Of a stretch of 64,000 bases of DNA, positions 19,751 through 29,275 are shown one piece after another. Every line of letters begins with the position of its first letter. Position 1 is the stretch's first letter. The position numbers and the translations under genes were made by a program. The notes under the pieces are model-generated. The model searched no databases. It was not told the DNA's origin and saw nothing but the letters and a program-made list of their open reading frames with translations. The DNA is from Pontibacter anaerobius (lineage in GTDB: Bacteria; Bacteroidota; Bacteroidia; Cytophagales; Hymenobacteraceae), in contig NZ_JAPFQO010000004.1 of assembly GCF_026241195.1 (NCBI RefSeq), positions 1-64,000 on the forward strand. Direction: 5' to 3'.

Positions 19751-21235
19751 TTACACCGAGGCCTTTGCCGCCTTTACCGCCTTGTGCCATCCTTTCAGAA
19801 GGCCTTCCGCCTGCAGGCCTGCATCAGGCTCAAAGGTTTTGCTGATGCTCCATTGCTGCTGGATCTCGTCTATACTGCCCCAGAAGCCTGTAGCTAAGCC
19901 CGCCAGGTAAGCTGCCCCAATGGCGGTTACCTCCGTTACTTCGGGCTTCACTACCCTGGCTCCCAATATATCTGACTGAAATTGCATCAGAAGGTCATTT
20001 GCAGTTGCTCCCCCGTCTGCGCGTAGCTCCCGAATGGTTATTTCGGCGTCTGCCTCCATTGCTTTTAGCACCTCGTAGGTTTGGTAGGCGATACTCTCCA
20101 GCGCCGCTCTGGCAATGTGGGCCGAGGTCGTCCCCCTGGTCATCCCGACGATGGTTCCACGTGCGTGCTGGTCCCAGTGCGGGGCCCCCATACCCACGAA
20201 GGCAGGCACCAGGTATACACCGTCGCTGCCGGCAACTTTTTTGGCCAGCTGCTCCACCTCCTCAGAAGACGAGATAACGCCTAGCCCATCCCGCAGCCAC
20301 TGCACCACGGCCCCAGCAATAAAAATGCTACCCTCCAATGCATAATGCACCTGATCCTGAATCTTCCAGGCAACTGTTGTTACCAGTCTGTGCTTAGAAA
20401 TAATAGGCTTATCCCCGATGTTCATCAGCATAAAGCATCCCGTGCCATAGGTATTCTTGACCATGCCCGGCTTCGTGCACATCTGGCCAAACAGTGCCGC
20501 CTGTTGATCTCCGGCGATGCCTGCAATAGGGATTTGGGTTGAAAAGAGGGATCCGGAAGTATGACCGATCACTTCGCTGGAGGCTTTAACCTCGGGAAGC
20601 ATGCTGGCGGGTATTCCGAAAAGCCTAAGGAGCTCTTTGTCCCAGGCTAGGGTGTGAATATTATAGAGAAGTGTGCGGGAGGCATTGGTTACATCTGTTG
20701 CATGCACTTTGCCATCTGTCATCTTCCAGATGAGCCATGTGTCTATGGTACCAAATAGCAGGTGGCCAGCTTCAGCCTTCTCTCTGGCTCCAGGCACATG
20801 GTCTAGTATCCACCTGATTTTGGTTGCCGAGAAGTATGCATCTATTACCAGCCCCGTTTTATCCCTGATAACTGGCTCCAAGCCCTGTTTTTTCAGGCTA
20901 TCACAGTACTTAGAAGTACGCCTGTCCTGCCAGACGATGGCATTACAGACCACTTCCCCTGTTCGCCGGTCCCAGACTACTGTTGTCTCCCGTTGGTTTG
21001 TAATGCCTATAGCCTGGATATCTTTTGCCTGCAGCCCCGCCTTCAGGATAGCCTCTGCGGCTACTCCCACCTGGGTAGACCATATCTCGTTCGGGTTATG
21101 CTCTACCCAACCCGGCTCAGGGTAATGCTGCTTGAACTCTTTCTGGGCTACCGAGACAAGTTCACCTTTGTGGTTAAATACAATGGCTCTGGAACTAGTG
21201 GTACCCTGATCAAAAGCGAGTATATATTTTTGCAT
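19751..21235 (-). CDS. glpK: Glycerol kinase
   Basis: Glycerol kinase makes glycerol-3-phosphate from glycerol and ATP. The FGGY-family protein of 494 residues starts [20 protein letters not shown] and has [31 protein letters not shown], the [14 protein letters not shown] segment and the C-terminal [19 protein letters not shown] nucleotide-binding signature. A reading frame continues 45 codons further upstream, but that extension overlaps the end of glpD and has no family similarity; the ATG at 21235 matches the conserved N terminus. It starts 13 bases after glpD stops. Confidence 0.96.
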   Translation of the reverse strand: MQKYILAFDQGTTSSRAIVFNHKGELVSVAQKEFKQHYPEPGWVEHNPNEIWSTQVGVAAEAILKAGLQAKDIQAIGITNQRETTVVWDRRTGEVVCNAIVWQDRRTSKYCDSLKKQGLEPVIRDKTGLVIDAYFSATKIRWILDHVPGAREKAEAGHLLFGTIDTWLIWKMTDGKVHATDVTNASRTLLYNIHTLAWDKELLRLFGIPASMLPEVKASSEVIGHTSGSLFSTQIPIAGIAGDQQAALFGQMCTKPGMVKNTYGTGCFMLMNIGDKPIISKHRLVTTVAWKIQDQVHYALEGSIFIAGAVVQWLRDGLGVISSSEEVEQLAKKVAGSDGVYLVPAFVGMGAPHWDQHARGTIVGMTRGTTSAHIARAALESIAYQTYEVLKAMEADAEITIRELRADGGATANDLLMQFQSDILGARVVKPEVTEVTAIGAAYLAGLATGFWGSIDEIQQQWSISKTFEPDAGLQAEGLLKGWHKAVKAAKASV

Positions 21236-21248
21236 AGGCTGTGTATGG

Positions 21249-22892
21249 TTAATCCTGATCAACTGCTGCAGTAGCCACATGCCGGTAAGGCTCCAATAGG
21301 TAATGGTTCGCAAGCTCTGTAAAGTTTTTAACCTGCTCCTGTTGCCACTCCTCGTTAGTCCCGAGCTCATCGGCCATCAGCGCGGACACCTGCGGTGCCA
21401 TGTCTATCGCCGCTTTGGCGTCCAGAAACAGCACCCGCAATCTTCTTGCAAGCACATCCTCAACTGTTCTGGCCATCTCATGGCGCACCGCCCAAACTAC
21501 CTCGGCATGTATGTATGAAAAGTTTTTATGCAATTTTTTACCCAATGCGGAATTGGATGCTACAAGCTCATGAATTCCTCCTGCATCGGTTCCGTAAATA
21601 CTTAAAGACTCTAATTTATTATTTTTTTCATTTACCGCCCCATGTATTTGCAAGTTTGCAGTGTTGCAAGGGTGCAAGGGTAAACCTGCCACCGCAATAG
21701 CCTTGTCCACGGTATCTTCTGCCATTTTGCGATAAGTTGTCCATTTACCACCTGTTATGGTAACCAACCCGGACGGCGCCACTATCAACTTATGACTTCT
21801 GGAGATCTCTTTGGTGCTGCCTGAGTTTTTGGTTGGCGCCGCTAACGGGCGAAGACCGGCAAAAACACTCAGCACGTCTTCCCGGGTTGGCTTGTCCTCC
21901 AGGTATTGTCCGGCAGTCTCTAAAATAAAATCTATTTCGCTTTCCAGGGCGGTAGGCTCTAAGTCAGGGTTTTCCAGCGGTGTATCTGTTGTTCCCAACA
22001 GCACATGGCCATGCCAGGGCACAGCAAACAGCACGCGCCCGTCTGGTGTTTTAGGAAGCATCAGAGCGTTGTCTCCTTTTAAGAAGGAGCGCTTTATCAC
22101 CACATGCACCCCCTGGCTTGGCCGAACCAACGGTTGCTGCCTTGGGGTATCCATCTGCAGCACATCATTAACGAAAACACCGGTGGCATTCACAACTACC
22201 TTAGCCTTCAGCTGGTACTCCTGCCCCGTCTCTACATCATGCGCCTTAACACCTGAGATTTTACCTTTCTGATCCTTCACCAGACCGCTCACTTTCATGT
22301 AGTTCAACACCACACCGCCTTGCTCTACACATGTCTGGGCCATATTAACAGCTAGCCTTGCATCATCAAACTGGCCATCATAGTATACTATTCCGCCTTT
22401 AAGCCCCTTCTTCCTAACATTCGGCAGCAGGTTGGCAACCGCGCTTTTGCCTATAAGAGAGGTTTTCTGGAACCTGTAGCGACCTGCCATCCAGTCGTAT
22501 ATCTTAAGACCAGCTCCGTAAAATACCTTATCCCACCAACTATAGCTTGGAATAACAAAAGGCTGCACGCTTACCAGATGCGGAGCATTTTGCAGCAGCA
22601 ACCCGCGCTCATACAACGCCTCGTACACCAGGCTAATATTGCCTTGCGCCAGGTAACGCACTCCCCCATGCACCAGCTTTGTACTTCTACTAGAGGTGCC
22701 TTTGGCAAAGTCTGCCTGCTCCAGCAACAAGGTGCGATACCCCCTGGACGCCGCGTCTATACCGACTCCTAAGCCCGTAGCACCGCCACCAACTACAATA
22801 ACATCCCACTCTACTTCTCCCTGCTCCAGCGCATGCTTTTGCACGGGACGACTAAAGCGGGGGGCAGTATGTTTCATTTCGTTCTTAAACAC
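21249..22892 (-). CDS. glpD: Glycerol-3-phosphate dehydrogenase (FAD-dependent)
   Basis: The enzyme oxidises glycerol-3-phosphate to dihydroxyacetone phosphate and passes electrons to the quinone pool. The 547 residues include the FAD dinucleotide motif [19 protein letters not shown] near 32-50, the [19 protein letters not shown] signature, and the [12 protein letters not shown] and [18 protein letters not shown] segments. The C-terminal helical DAO_C domain is also present. The enzyme is membrane-associated. Translation could start at 22892 or at the second methionine, 22877 ([10 protein letters not shown]). It is the first gene of the glpD-glpK-glpF group. Confidence 0.95.
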   Translation of the reverse strand: MFKNEMKHTAPRFSRPVQKHALEQGEVEWDVIVVGGGATGLGVGIDAASRGYRTLLLEQADFAKGTSSRSTKLVHGGVRYLAQGNISLVYEALYERGLLLQNAPHLVSVQPFVIPSYSWWDKVFYGAGLKIYDWMAGRYRFQKTSLIGKSAVANLLPNVRKKGLKGGIVYYDGQFDDARLAVNMAQTCVEQGGVVLNYMKVSGLVKDQKGKISGVKAHDVETGQEYQLKAKVVVNATGVFVNDVLQMDTPRQQPLVRPSQGVHVVIKRSFLKGDNALMLPKTPDGRVLFAVPWHGHVLLGTTDTPLENPDLEPTALESEIDFILETAGQYLEDKPTREDVLSVFAGLRPLAAPTKNSGSTKEISRSHKLIVAPSGLVTITGGKWTTYRKMAEDTVDKAIAVAGLPLHPCNTANLQIHGAVNEKNNKLESLSIYGTDAGGIHELVASNSALGKKLHKNFSYIHAEVVWAVRHEMARTVEDVLARRLRVLFLDAKAAIDMAPQVSALMADELGTNEEWQQEQVKNFTELANHYLLEPYRHVATAAVDQD

Positions 22893-23432
22893 TTAAAAGG
22901 TAATTATATTTTATTGCTTATACTTTCGATAAATAAATGTAAACGAAACAAAACAACAATCAAACAAAAACACTTACTTTTTTATATATTTTGTTAAAAA
23001 CCAATTTAAACACCTGTTAATTAAGCGTTAAACTACATGCATTAATAAGAAACTAGCGATTACCTGAAACTAGCATGCCAGCCCAGATGGTTTCATTTCG
23101 TTTAAAAAGAAAGCATCTGCAAAAACAGATTGTACTAAGAGATGGGATTTCATACTTCCAGATCAGCTTCCAAAGCGGTTATGGCACAAATAGCTTTGCC
23201 CTTACCTATACTTTACAAAGAAAAGGGCCTGTATTTTAACCTGCCCGGAACACCAGTTATAGCAGAAAGGCTGGCAGTATCACTATAAGGCTGCTGAGGA
23301 CTACAGCAAGAAAGGAAAGCGCATTAATGGCATGGATTAACGCTTCGTGTAAATAAATAAAACTAATATATTTAGCTAATTTAATTCTTGTTTACGTATT
23401 TGCTAACATAATTAGTATTTATTACTTCATGT
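22893..23432. promoter_or_regulatory. Divergent regulatory region glpD / umuD
   Basis: This 540-base AT-rich region holds promoters for the glp operon (minus) and umuDC (plus). On the minus strand a TTG (22961-22963) is 19 bases from TACATTTA (22934-22941), resembling the Bacteroidota -33/-7 pattern. TAAACGAAA (22940-22948) overlaps it, and its reverse complement TTTCGTTTA occurs at 23096-23104, so the two form a widely spaced inverted pair that may be operators. GAAACTAGC is directly repeated at 23049-23057 and 23066-23074. I saw no clear LexA-type box before umuD. Confidence 0.4.
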
Positions 23433-23906
23433 TTGGTTGATATGTGCAGCGCAAAAGTAATTCCGATACAATCTCATACTTTAGAACCGGTTTCCCTTGA
23501 GGCCATAGGAGGCGTAGAGTTGCCATTCTACGCTTCCTACATTGCGGCCGGCTTCCCATCCCCCGCTGATGACCACCTGGAGGATCGCATAGATTTGGGC
23601 CAGTACCTGGTGCAGAACCCTACCTCTACCTATATGATGCGGGTAAAGGGCACTTCTATGGTGGATGCCAACATACACGAAGGCGACATTCTCGTGATAG
23701 ACAAATCGCTGCGCCCTGCTGACGGGCTGCCGGTGGTGTGCTTTCTGGATGGCGAGTTTACCGTAAAGACCTTTCGGATGATAGATAAGAAGGCTTTCCT
23801 GATGCCGGCCAACCCCGACTTTAAGCCCATAGAGGTAACCGAGGATATGGACATGCGTGTGTGGGGCGTGGTAGTATGGATCCTGCACAAACCCCAGAAA
23901 CTATGA
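23433..23906 (+). CDS. umuD: UmuD-like self-cleaving SOS protein
   Basis: UmuD is an S24-family serine autoprotease; after RecA-stimulated self-cleavage it partners UmuC in DNA polymerase V. The 157 residues include the likely cleavage bond Ala39-Gly40 in SYIAAGFPSPADD, nucleophile Ser75 in KGTSMVDANIHEGD, and general base Lys112 in GEFTVKTF. The protein has no DNA-binding domain, which excludes LexA. The start may be at residue 1 or at Met4. Its stop codon overlaps the umuC start in ATGA, so translation is coupled. Confidence 0.93.
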   Translation: MVDMCSAKVIPIQSHTLEPVSLEAIGGVELPFYASYIAAGFPSPADDHLEDRIDLGQYLVQNPTSTYMMRVKGTSMVDANIHEGDILVIDKSLRPADGLPVVCFLDGEFTVKTFRMIDKKAFLMPANPDFKPIEVTEDMDMRVWGVVVWILHKPQKL

Positions 23907-25177
23907 CTACCCTTTACGCCCTCTGCGACTGCAATAACTTCTACGCCAGCTGCGAGCGGGTATTTAACCCCGCCCTGAACGGCAAGCCCGTGGTGGTGCT
24001 AAGCAACAACGATGGCTGCGTGATAGCCCGAAGCGCCGAGGCCAAGGAGTTGGGCATACCGATGGGCCAGCCCTTTTTCCAGATCCGCAACCTGGTGGAG
24101 ACCGGGCAGGTGCATGCCTTCTCCTCCAACTATGCCCTTTACGGCGATATGTCGGAGCGCGTGATGCAGACGCTGTCGCGGTTTACCCCGAACGTGGAAG
24201 TATACTCCATAGACGAGTGCTTCCTGGATCTTGGCGATTTTTATAGTATAGATTTACAAGCCTACGCCTGGGAGATAAAACAAACTGTGTGGCGCTGGAC
24301 GGGTATACCTGTGAGCCTGGGCGTAGCGCCTACCAAAGCGCTGGCAAAGGTAGCCAACAAACTGGCCAAGAAGTCGGCAAAGGCGAACGGCGTGCTGGTG
24401 CTCACCGATCCGCACCACATCCGGGAAGCGTTGCAGCGCACTAAAGTTGAGGATATCTGGGGCATTGGCGGGCAGTACGCCAGGTTCCTGAAGAAGCGAA
24501 ACATACTTACTGCTTACGATTTTACCCAGCTATCGGAGAGCTGGGTGCGGCAGCACATGACGGTGGTGGGCTTGCGGCTGCTGAAGGAGCTGCGGGGAGA
24601 GTCGTGCCTGGAACTGGAGGAGGTGGCCCCGCCCAAAAAGGGCATCTGTACCTCCAGGAGCTTCGGCAAGCGCGTGAACAGCTTTGATGAGATGCAGGAG
24701 GCCACGGCTACCTACGCCGCCAGGTGCGCCCGCAAGCTGCGCCAGCAGAAGAGCTGCGCCAGGCTGCTTACCGTGTTCGTTACCACCAACAGGTTCTCCG
24801 AAAACGACCGTCAGTACTACAACAGCAAAACCGTCTGCATGCCCGTGGCCACCAACTCCGATATGGAGCTGATACACTACGCCGGCATCGCCCTGAAGGC
24901 CATTTACCGCGATGGCTATTTTTACAAGAAGTGCGGGGTGATCGTAACCGAGATCGTGCCCGAAAACCAGGTGCAGCTCGCCCTGCTGGACACCGTAGAC
25001 CGCGAGAAGCAGGCAAAGCTGATGGAGGTAATGGACGGCCTCACCGACAGGTTCGGGCGCAGCAAGGTTCGGGTAGCCACACAAGGCACGGATAACGCCT
25101 GGCAGCTAAAAAGCGAGTATAAATCACCAGGCTATACTACCAGGATAGGGGAAATTCAGCGGGTGTGGGTGGGGTAG
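23903..25177 (+). CDS. umuC: UmuC-like Y-family DNA polymerase
   Basis: This is the catalytic subunit of an error-prone translesion polymerase. The 424-residue protein starts MTTLYALCDCNNFYASCERVF with the first catalytic Asp in the CDCNNFY motif. It carries SIDECFLDL (the second acidic motif), the thumb segment KVEDIWGIGGQYARFL, and the little-finger domain to the end. The ATG at 23903 was chosen over an upstream in-frame codon at 23861 because it starts the conserved domain and overlaps the umuD stop by four bases. Confidence 0.95.
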   Translation: MTTLYALCDCNNFYASCERVFNPALNGKPVVVLSNNDGCVIARSAEAKELGIPMGQPFFQIRNLVETGQVHAFSSNYALYGDMSERVMQTLSRFTPNVEVYSIDECFLDLGDFYSIDLQAYAWEIKQTVWRWTGIPVSLGVAPTKALAKVANKLAKKSAKANGVLVLTDPHHIREALQRTKVEDIWGIGGQYARFLKKRNILTAYDFTQLSESWVRQHMTVVGLRLLKELRGESCLELEEVAPPKKGICTSRSFGKRVNSFDEMQEATATYAARCARKLRQQKSCARLLTVFVTTNRFSENDRQYYNSKTVCMPVATNSDMELIHYAGIALKAIYRDGYFYKKCGVIVTEIVPENQVQLALLDTVDREKQAKLMEVMDGLTDRFGRSKVRVATQGTDNAWQLKSEYKSPGYTTRIGEIQRVWVG

Positions 25178-25244
25178 GTCCGAGTAATTATTTGACAATA
25201 AAGAGTTACAACAGGTTATAAAGAGTAACAAATTTGACACTATA

Positions 25245-26453
25245 CTAAATAGAGTCAAAAGCTCTGTTGAACAGTATATTAGTAAGGAAGAAGCTATCTA
25301 GCTTCTCTATATTTTCTATTAAAACAATTTCATCTATTTCATTCCCCACATCATGAGTTAATTGATTTCTATATAAGCGGAGTTCCCTATATTTTTGTAA
25401 AAAGTCTGGTCCAAGAATATCTCTTTCTATCAAAGAATCTACCATTTTATATACTGGTATTGCTTTTGATTTGTCTCCCTTAAAACGACTGTTATAAAGT
25501 TTTTGGATAGCACTATCAACCTCTCTCCAAGCTGAAATATATTGCCCAATCAGTGTGTTAAAATTGCTAATGACATTTTCAGTTAACTGCTCTATCTCCT
25601 CCTCTGGCACTTCTATATCATTAAGCTTTTCTACAGCAAGCAACAATGGTTTTGAAATCTCATTAGACAGCCTTACCACATCATCATAATCATTTTTACT
25701 GATGAAGTTATTATGAGCTATTAAACACCTTAACTCATACAGATTCTTCCATCTTTTTAATAAATAATCATCATCACAGTTAACTACCTTCTTAAAATAT
25801 CTTTCCCAGTTAGATTTAGGGAGAAAACTTCTTAAATCAGCAAGTTGAAGATCAAAAATATTTGATGCTTTACTTATCTGAGAATACAAATCACCAATAG
25901 GCTGTGTTTGATATGGTTTAAATAAGAAATCTGCTAAGTGAATAAAATCTACTTTATGTAGTAGATTAGTACTGTTTCTCTTATTCATATCTGCAGCATT
26001 TTTGACTTCGACTGGAAGAGCAATTTTAACCCATTCTGCACCAACGTGAATAAGCATAAATTTGGTAATCAGCTTTCTGAGCAGGTTCTCTGTATAACTG
26101 ATAATTGGGTAAGCTAATTTAGTATAATGTATTCCTAAATCATCCCAGAGAACATTCACTTCACCGTCTGCTTTACTGCTTAACCTTCTAATAGCTTTCA
26201 GTAACCCCCAGAAGGCTTCTAACGATTCTTCATTCTCAGCAGCAAGTTCTACTTGAAAGAATGGTTGATTTCTCTCTGCCGTCTTGCCAGCAGAAATTTT
26301 AAAATCAAATTCAATTTGCTGAAAAAATATTTTATCTGATCCAAGATTGATTCTCGAATCAGCTTCTAATAGACTTCTGTAAGTTTTAACAGAGTCACAG
26401 AAGGTGTCTGCAGCTTTGAATATGATTAAATACTCTACCTTATAAGAGGTCAT
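25245..26453 (-). CDS. AT-rich hypothetical protein with two HEPN-type Rx4H motifs
   Basis: The 402-residue protein is not assigned to a named family. It carries two HEPN-like motifs in predicted helical surroundings: RCLIAH at about residues 240-245 and RNQLTH at about 362-367, the latter with the RN...H form typical of HEPN ribonucleases. HEPN proteins are frequent RNA-cleaving toxins in phage defence and toxin-antitoxin systems. The gene is solitary, convergent with umuC (67 bases apart) and much more AT-rich than its neighbours, which supports transfer. No antitoxin-like nucleotidyltransferase lies next to it. Function beyond the motif is unknown. Confidence 0.6.
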   Translation of the reverse strand: MTSYKVEYLIIFKAADTFCDSVKTYRSLLEADSRINLGSDKIFFQQIEFDFKISAGKTAERNQPFFQVELAAENEESLEAFWGLLKAIRRLSSKADGEVNVLWDDLGIHYTKLAYPIISYTENLLRKLITKFMLIHVGAEWVKIALPVEVKNAADMNKRNSTNLLHKVDFIHLADFLFKPYQTQPIGDLYSQISKASNIFDLQLADLRSFLPKSNWERYFKKVVNCDDDYLLKRWKNLYELRCLIAHNNFISKNDYDDVVRLSNEISKPLLLAVEKLNDIEVPEEEIEQLTENVISNFNTLIGQYISAWREVDSAIQKLYNSRFKGDKSKAIPVYKMVDSLIERDILGPDFLQKYRELRLYRNQLTHDVGNEIDEIVLIENIEKLDSFFLTNILFNRAFDSI

Positions 26454-26811
26454 ACTTTGCAGATATATAGCTTATAGCGTAATAATGTGGACAGAGTGTA
26501 ATATCACATAAACTTACTATATGTTTTAAGTATATACTACTTAAAATTTGCATTTTATGACTTTAAAATATACCTGTTTTAAACTTTCCTAGTTATGATT
26601 AGCTTGAAGTAATTACAATGAAGATAAAGATAGTGTAATGGACACCTGCTCGTGTTAATCACCAGAATTTCCACTCCTCCGTTAAAAGTACAGCCAAGGA
26701 AACTGTTAGCAACCATCTTTAGTCTCCTCTTCCATCCCCCTCTCCCACCCTCCGTAAACTATTTTATACTTCAAACTTCCCACAGCACCGTTAAAGGAGT
26801 AAAAGCAAAGT
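26454..26811. other. AT-rich intergenic region
   Basis: About 358 bases between the divergent starts of the HEPN-motif gene and the phosphorylase gene. The left half is very AT-rich and presumably belongs to the acquired segment. The right half has ordinary composition and contains ATTTTATACTTCAAAC near 26759-26774, a possible promoter word. No hairpin, RNA or direct repeat bounding the HEPN gene was recognised. Confidence 0.3.
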
Positions 26812-28326
26812 ATGGCAGAGAATCACAGCAACGTCCTGCGCCTCCGCAGACTCGGTATCGATACGCACACCGAGAACATGATCTTTGTGCGTGCCGACTC
26901 ACAGATTTGCCGCTCCGAAGGCTTTACCTCCAACACCCGTGTAGTGGTCATGAACGGGGGCAGCAGCATCATTGCCACACTCGCCGTTATCACCTCCCCC
27001 CTGCTACTAGATGGCGAGGCATCGCTCTCAGAGTTTGCTTTTGAAAGCCTGCAGGTGCACGAAAACGACCAGGTAACGGTGGCGCACCTGCGGCCTATAC
27101 TTTCGTTCAGGCATGTGCGGGCCAAGATGTTCGACAAGAAGTTTAATGAGCTGGCGCTACAGCATATTGTCTCTGATATCACAAAAGGCTTTTACTCCCA
27201 CATCGAGATTGCCGCATTTGTTACAGCCTGCTCCGGCGACAACCTGGCACTTGACGAGGTGATTTACCTGACCAAGGCCATGATCAACTCCGGCACCAAG
27301 CTAAACTGGCACAAGCCCCTGATCGTTGACAAACATTGCATCGGAGGTTTGCCCGGAAATCGGACCACACCCATTATTGTGCCTATTATAGCAGCAGCCG
27401 GCTTAACCATACCCAAAACCTCGTCCAGGGCCATCACCTCCCCTGCCGGAACAGCCGATGTCGTTGAAACCATGACGCCCGTAAACCTCACGCTGGAGCA
27501 GATACAGGATGTGGTACGGAAAGAAGGCGGATGCATGGTTTGGGGTGGCACGGTAAAGATCAGTCCAGCCGATGACCTGATCATTTATGTGGAGAAAGCG
27601 CTGGATGTGGACAGTGCCGGCCAGATGATCGCGTCGGTGTTATCTAAAAAAGCGGCGGCCGGCTCTACCCATACTATAATTGATATACCAGTAGGTGAAA
27701 CGGCCAAGGCCCGCACCAAGGAGGAGGCTTTTCTGCTGGAGTACTATTTCAGGGCAGTGGGCTTGTCTATCGGGTTGGAGGTGGAGGTGCTGATAACGGA
27801 TGGCTCGCAGCCGGTGGGGCGCGGCATCGGCCCGGCCTTGGAAGCACGGGACGTACTGGCTGTGCTACGCAACGAACCCGATGCCCCCACAGACCTGAAA
27901 GAGCGCGCCCTTAAATTAGCCGGTCTGATGCTGGAGACGGCCGGTGTGGCAACAAAAGGCACAGGCAACATGCAGGCACAGCAACTACTCGAAAGCGGTG
28001 AGGCGCTGACAAAGTTTTACCGGATCTGCGAGGCGCAGGGTGGGTTCAAGGAGCCTACGCCCGCCCCAATTCGGCATGATGTGCTGGCGCAGACGGAAGG
28101 CACCGTGACCAAAATCGATAACCGCAGGCTGGCCAAGGTCGCCAAGCTGGCTGGTGCCCCTAAGTCGCCGGGGGCAGGTATTTACTTTAACGCACCCCTT
28201 GGCACCACTGTGCAGCAGGGCCAGCCGTTGTTTACGATTTATTCTGAAACACAGGGCGAGCTGGATTATGCCCTGGATTTTCTCTCCAGTGAAAACCAGT
28301 TTATACAGATAGACTCATATACATGA
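26812..28326 (+). CDS. Thymidine/AMP phosphorylase family protein
   Basis: The 504-residue protein resembles archaeal-type AMP phosphorylase more than standard DeoA. It has an N-terminal extra domain (about 1-85), then the phosphorylase core with VDKHCIGGLPGNRTTPIIVPIIAAAG (positions near 165-190), KTSSRAITSPAGTADVVE and the GGTVKISPADDLII segment. A C-terminal domain follows. AMP phosphorylase releases adenine from AMP and yields ribose-1,5-bisphosphate; thymidine phosphorylase yields deoxyribose-1-phosphate. The start at 26812 fits the MAENHSNVLRLRRLGIDT opening. It overlaps the next gene, a PRPP-synthetase homologue, by four bases. Confidence 0.88.
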   Translation: MAENHSNVLRLRRLGIDTHTENMIFVRADSQICRSEGFTSNTRVVVMNGGSSIIATLAVITSPLLLDGEASLSEFAFESLQVHENDQVTVAHLRPILSFRHVRAKMFDKKFNELALQHIVSDITKGFYSHIEIAAFVTACSGDNLALDEVIYLTKAMINSGTKLNWHKPLIVDKHCIGGLPGNRTTPIIVPIIAAAGLTIPKTSSRAITSPAGTADVVETMTPVNLTLEQIQDVVRKEGGCMVWGGTVKISPADDLIIYVEKALDVDSAGQMIASVLSKKAAAGSTHTIIDIPVGETAKARTKEEAFLLEYYFRAVGLSIGLEVEVLITDGSQPVGRGIGPALEARDVLAVLRNEPDAPTDLKERALKLAGLMLETAGVATKGTGNMQAQQLLESGEALTKFYRICEAQGGFKEPTPAPIRHDVLAQTEGTVTKIDNRRLAKVAKLAGAPKSPGAGIYFNAPLGTTVQQGQPLFTIYSETQGELDYALDFLSSENQFIQIDSYT

Positions 28327-29207
28327 AGCATATACTCTTTGCCCTGCCCGGCAATGAACCACTGGCTCACACGCTGGCAGCCATACTTGATGCAGCGGTT
28401 GGCGAAGCCGAAATCAGGCATTTCCCGGATGGTGAAACCTATGTGCGGGTACTCTCGGAGGTGAGCGGGAAAGAAGCCGTGCTGGTCTGCACCTTGCACA
28501 GGCCCGATGATAAACTGCTGCCTTTATACTTGCTTTCACAGACCATTCGCGAATTGGGCGCTGCCAGAATAACACTGGTGGCACCTTACCTAGCCTACAT
28601 GCGCCAGGACAAGCAGTTTAAAAAGGGCGAGGGTATCACCTCTCGCTACGTTGCCCGGCTGATTGAAAGTATAACTGACAGCCTCCTCACCATCGATCCG
28701 CACCTGCACCGCATCCACCACATGCAAGAGCTGTATACTATACCTGCCCGTGCCCTGCATGCGGCCCCGCTCATAGCCGAATGGGTACAGCAGCACGTGC
28801 AGAAGCCTGTCCTGATCGGGCCGGATGAAGAAAGCATGCAATGGGTAACAGCCGTAGCGGCACTGGCAAAAGCCCCTGCCCTGGTGCTGCAGAAAACCCG
28901 CCTCGGCGACGAGGAGGTTCAGGTAACCCTACCGCAGCTGGCCGACTACCCGAATCACACGCCCGTACTTGTAGATGACATCATTTCCACGGCCCATACC
29001 ATGATCGAAACGGTGCAGCACCTGAGAGGGATGACCACCCTGAAGCCGGTTTGTATCGGTGTGCATGCTGTCTTCGCTGAAGGCGCTTATGAGGCTTTAC
29101 TTCAGGCCGGCGCTGAAAAGGTTATTACCTGCAACACCATTCCGCATGCATCCAACGGCATCGCTGTAGACACACTTCTGGCAGAGGCAATTATGCACCC
29201 AGAATAG
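28323..29207 (+). CDS. Ribose-phosphate pyrophosphokinase-like protein
   Basis: PRPP synthetases transfer pyrophosphate from ATP to ribose-5-phosphate. The 294-residue protein has the family's twin phosphoribosyltransferase-fold layout, with HFPDGETYVRV near 38-48, APYLAYMRQDKQFKKGEGITS near 88-108 and the PRPP-loop LVDDIISTAHTMIET near 216-230. It is shorter than the housekeeping enzyme (about 310 residues) and belongs to the divergent bacterial and archaeal subgroup. It is translationally coupled (ATGA overlap) to the phosphorylase gene, so it probably acts on that enzyme's sugar-phosphate product or a derivative. It is unlikely to be the only prs of the cell. Confidence 0.85.
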   Translation: MKHILFALPGNEPLAHTLAAILDAAVGEAEIRHFPDGETYVRVLSEVSGKEAVLVCTLHRPDDKLLPLYLLSQTIRELGAARITLVAPYLAYMRQDKQFKKGEGITSRYVARLIESITDSLLTIDPHLHRIHHMQELYTIPARALHAAPLIAEWVQQHVQKPVLIGPDEESMQWVTAVAALAKAPALVLQKTRLGDEEVQVTLPQLADYPNHTPVLVDDIISTAHTMIETVQHLRGMTTLKPVCIGVHAVFAEGAYEALLQAGAEKVITCNTIPHASNGIAVDTLLAEAIMHPE

Positions 29208-29275
29208 GGGATTTTATACTTTGATTTCGGAAGTGTAAGGATAGAAGTATAAAATAATGTTTTGCTTTATACTTC

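Noticed and set aside
21236-21370. 45-codon N-terminal extension of glpK
   Set aside because: It overlaps the end of glpD and lacks similarity; the conserved kinase start is at 21235.
22893-23432. SOS (LexA) box before umuD
   Set aside because: No convincing palindromic LexA-type site was found; Bacteroidota boxes vary and this needs a motif model.
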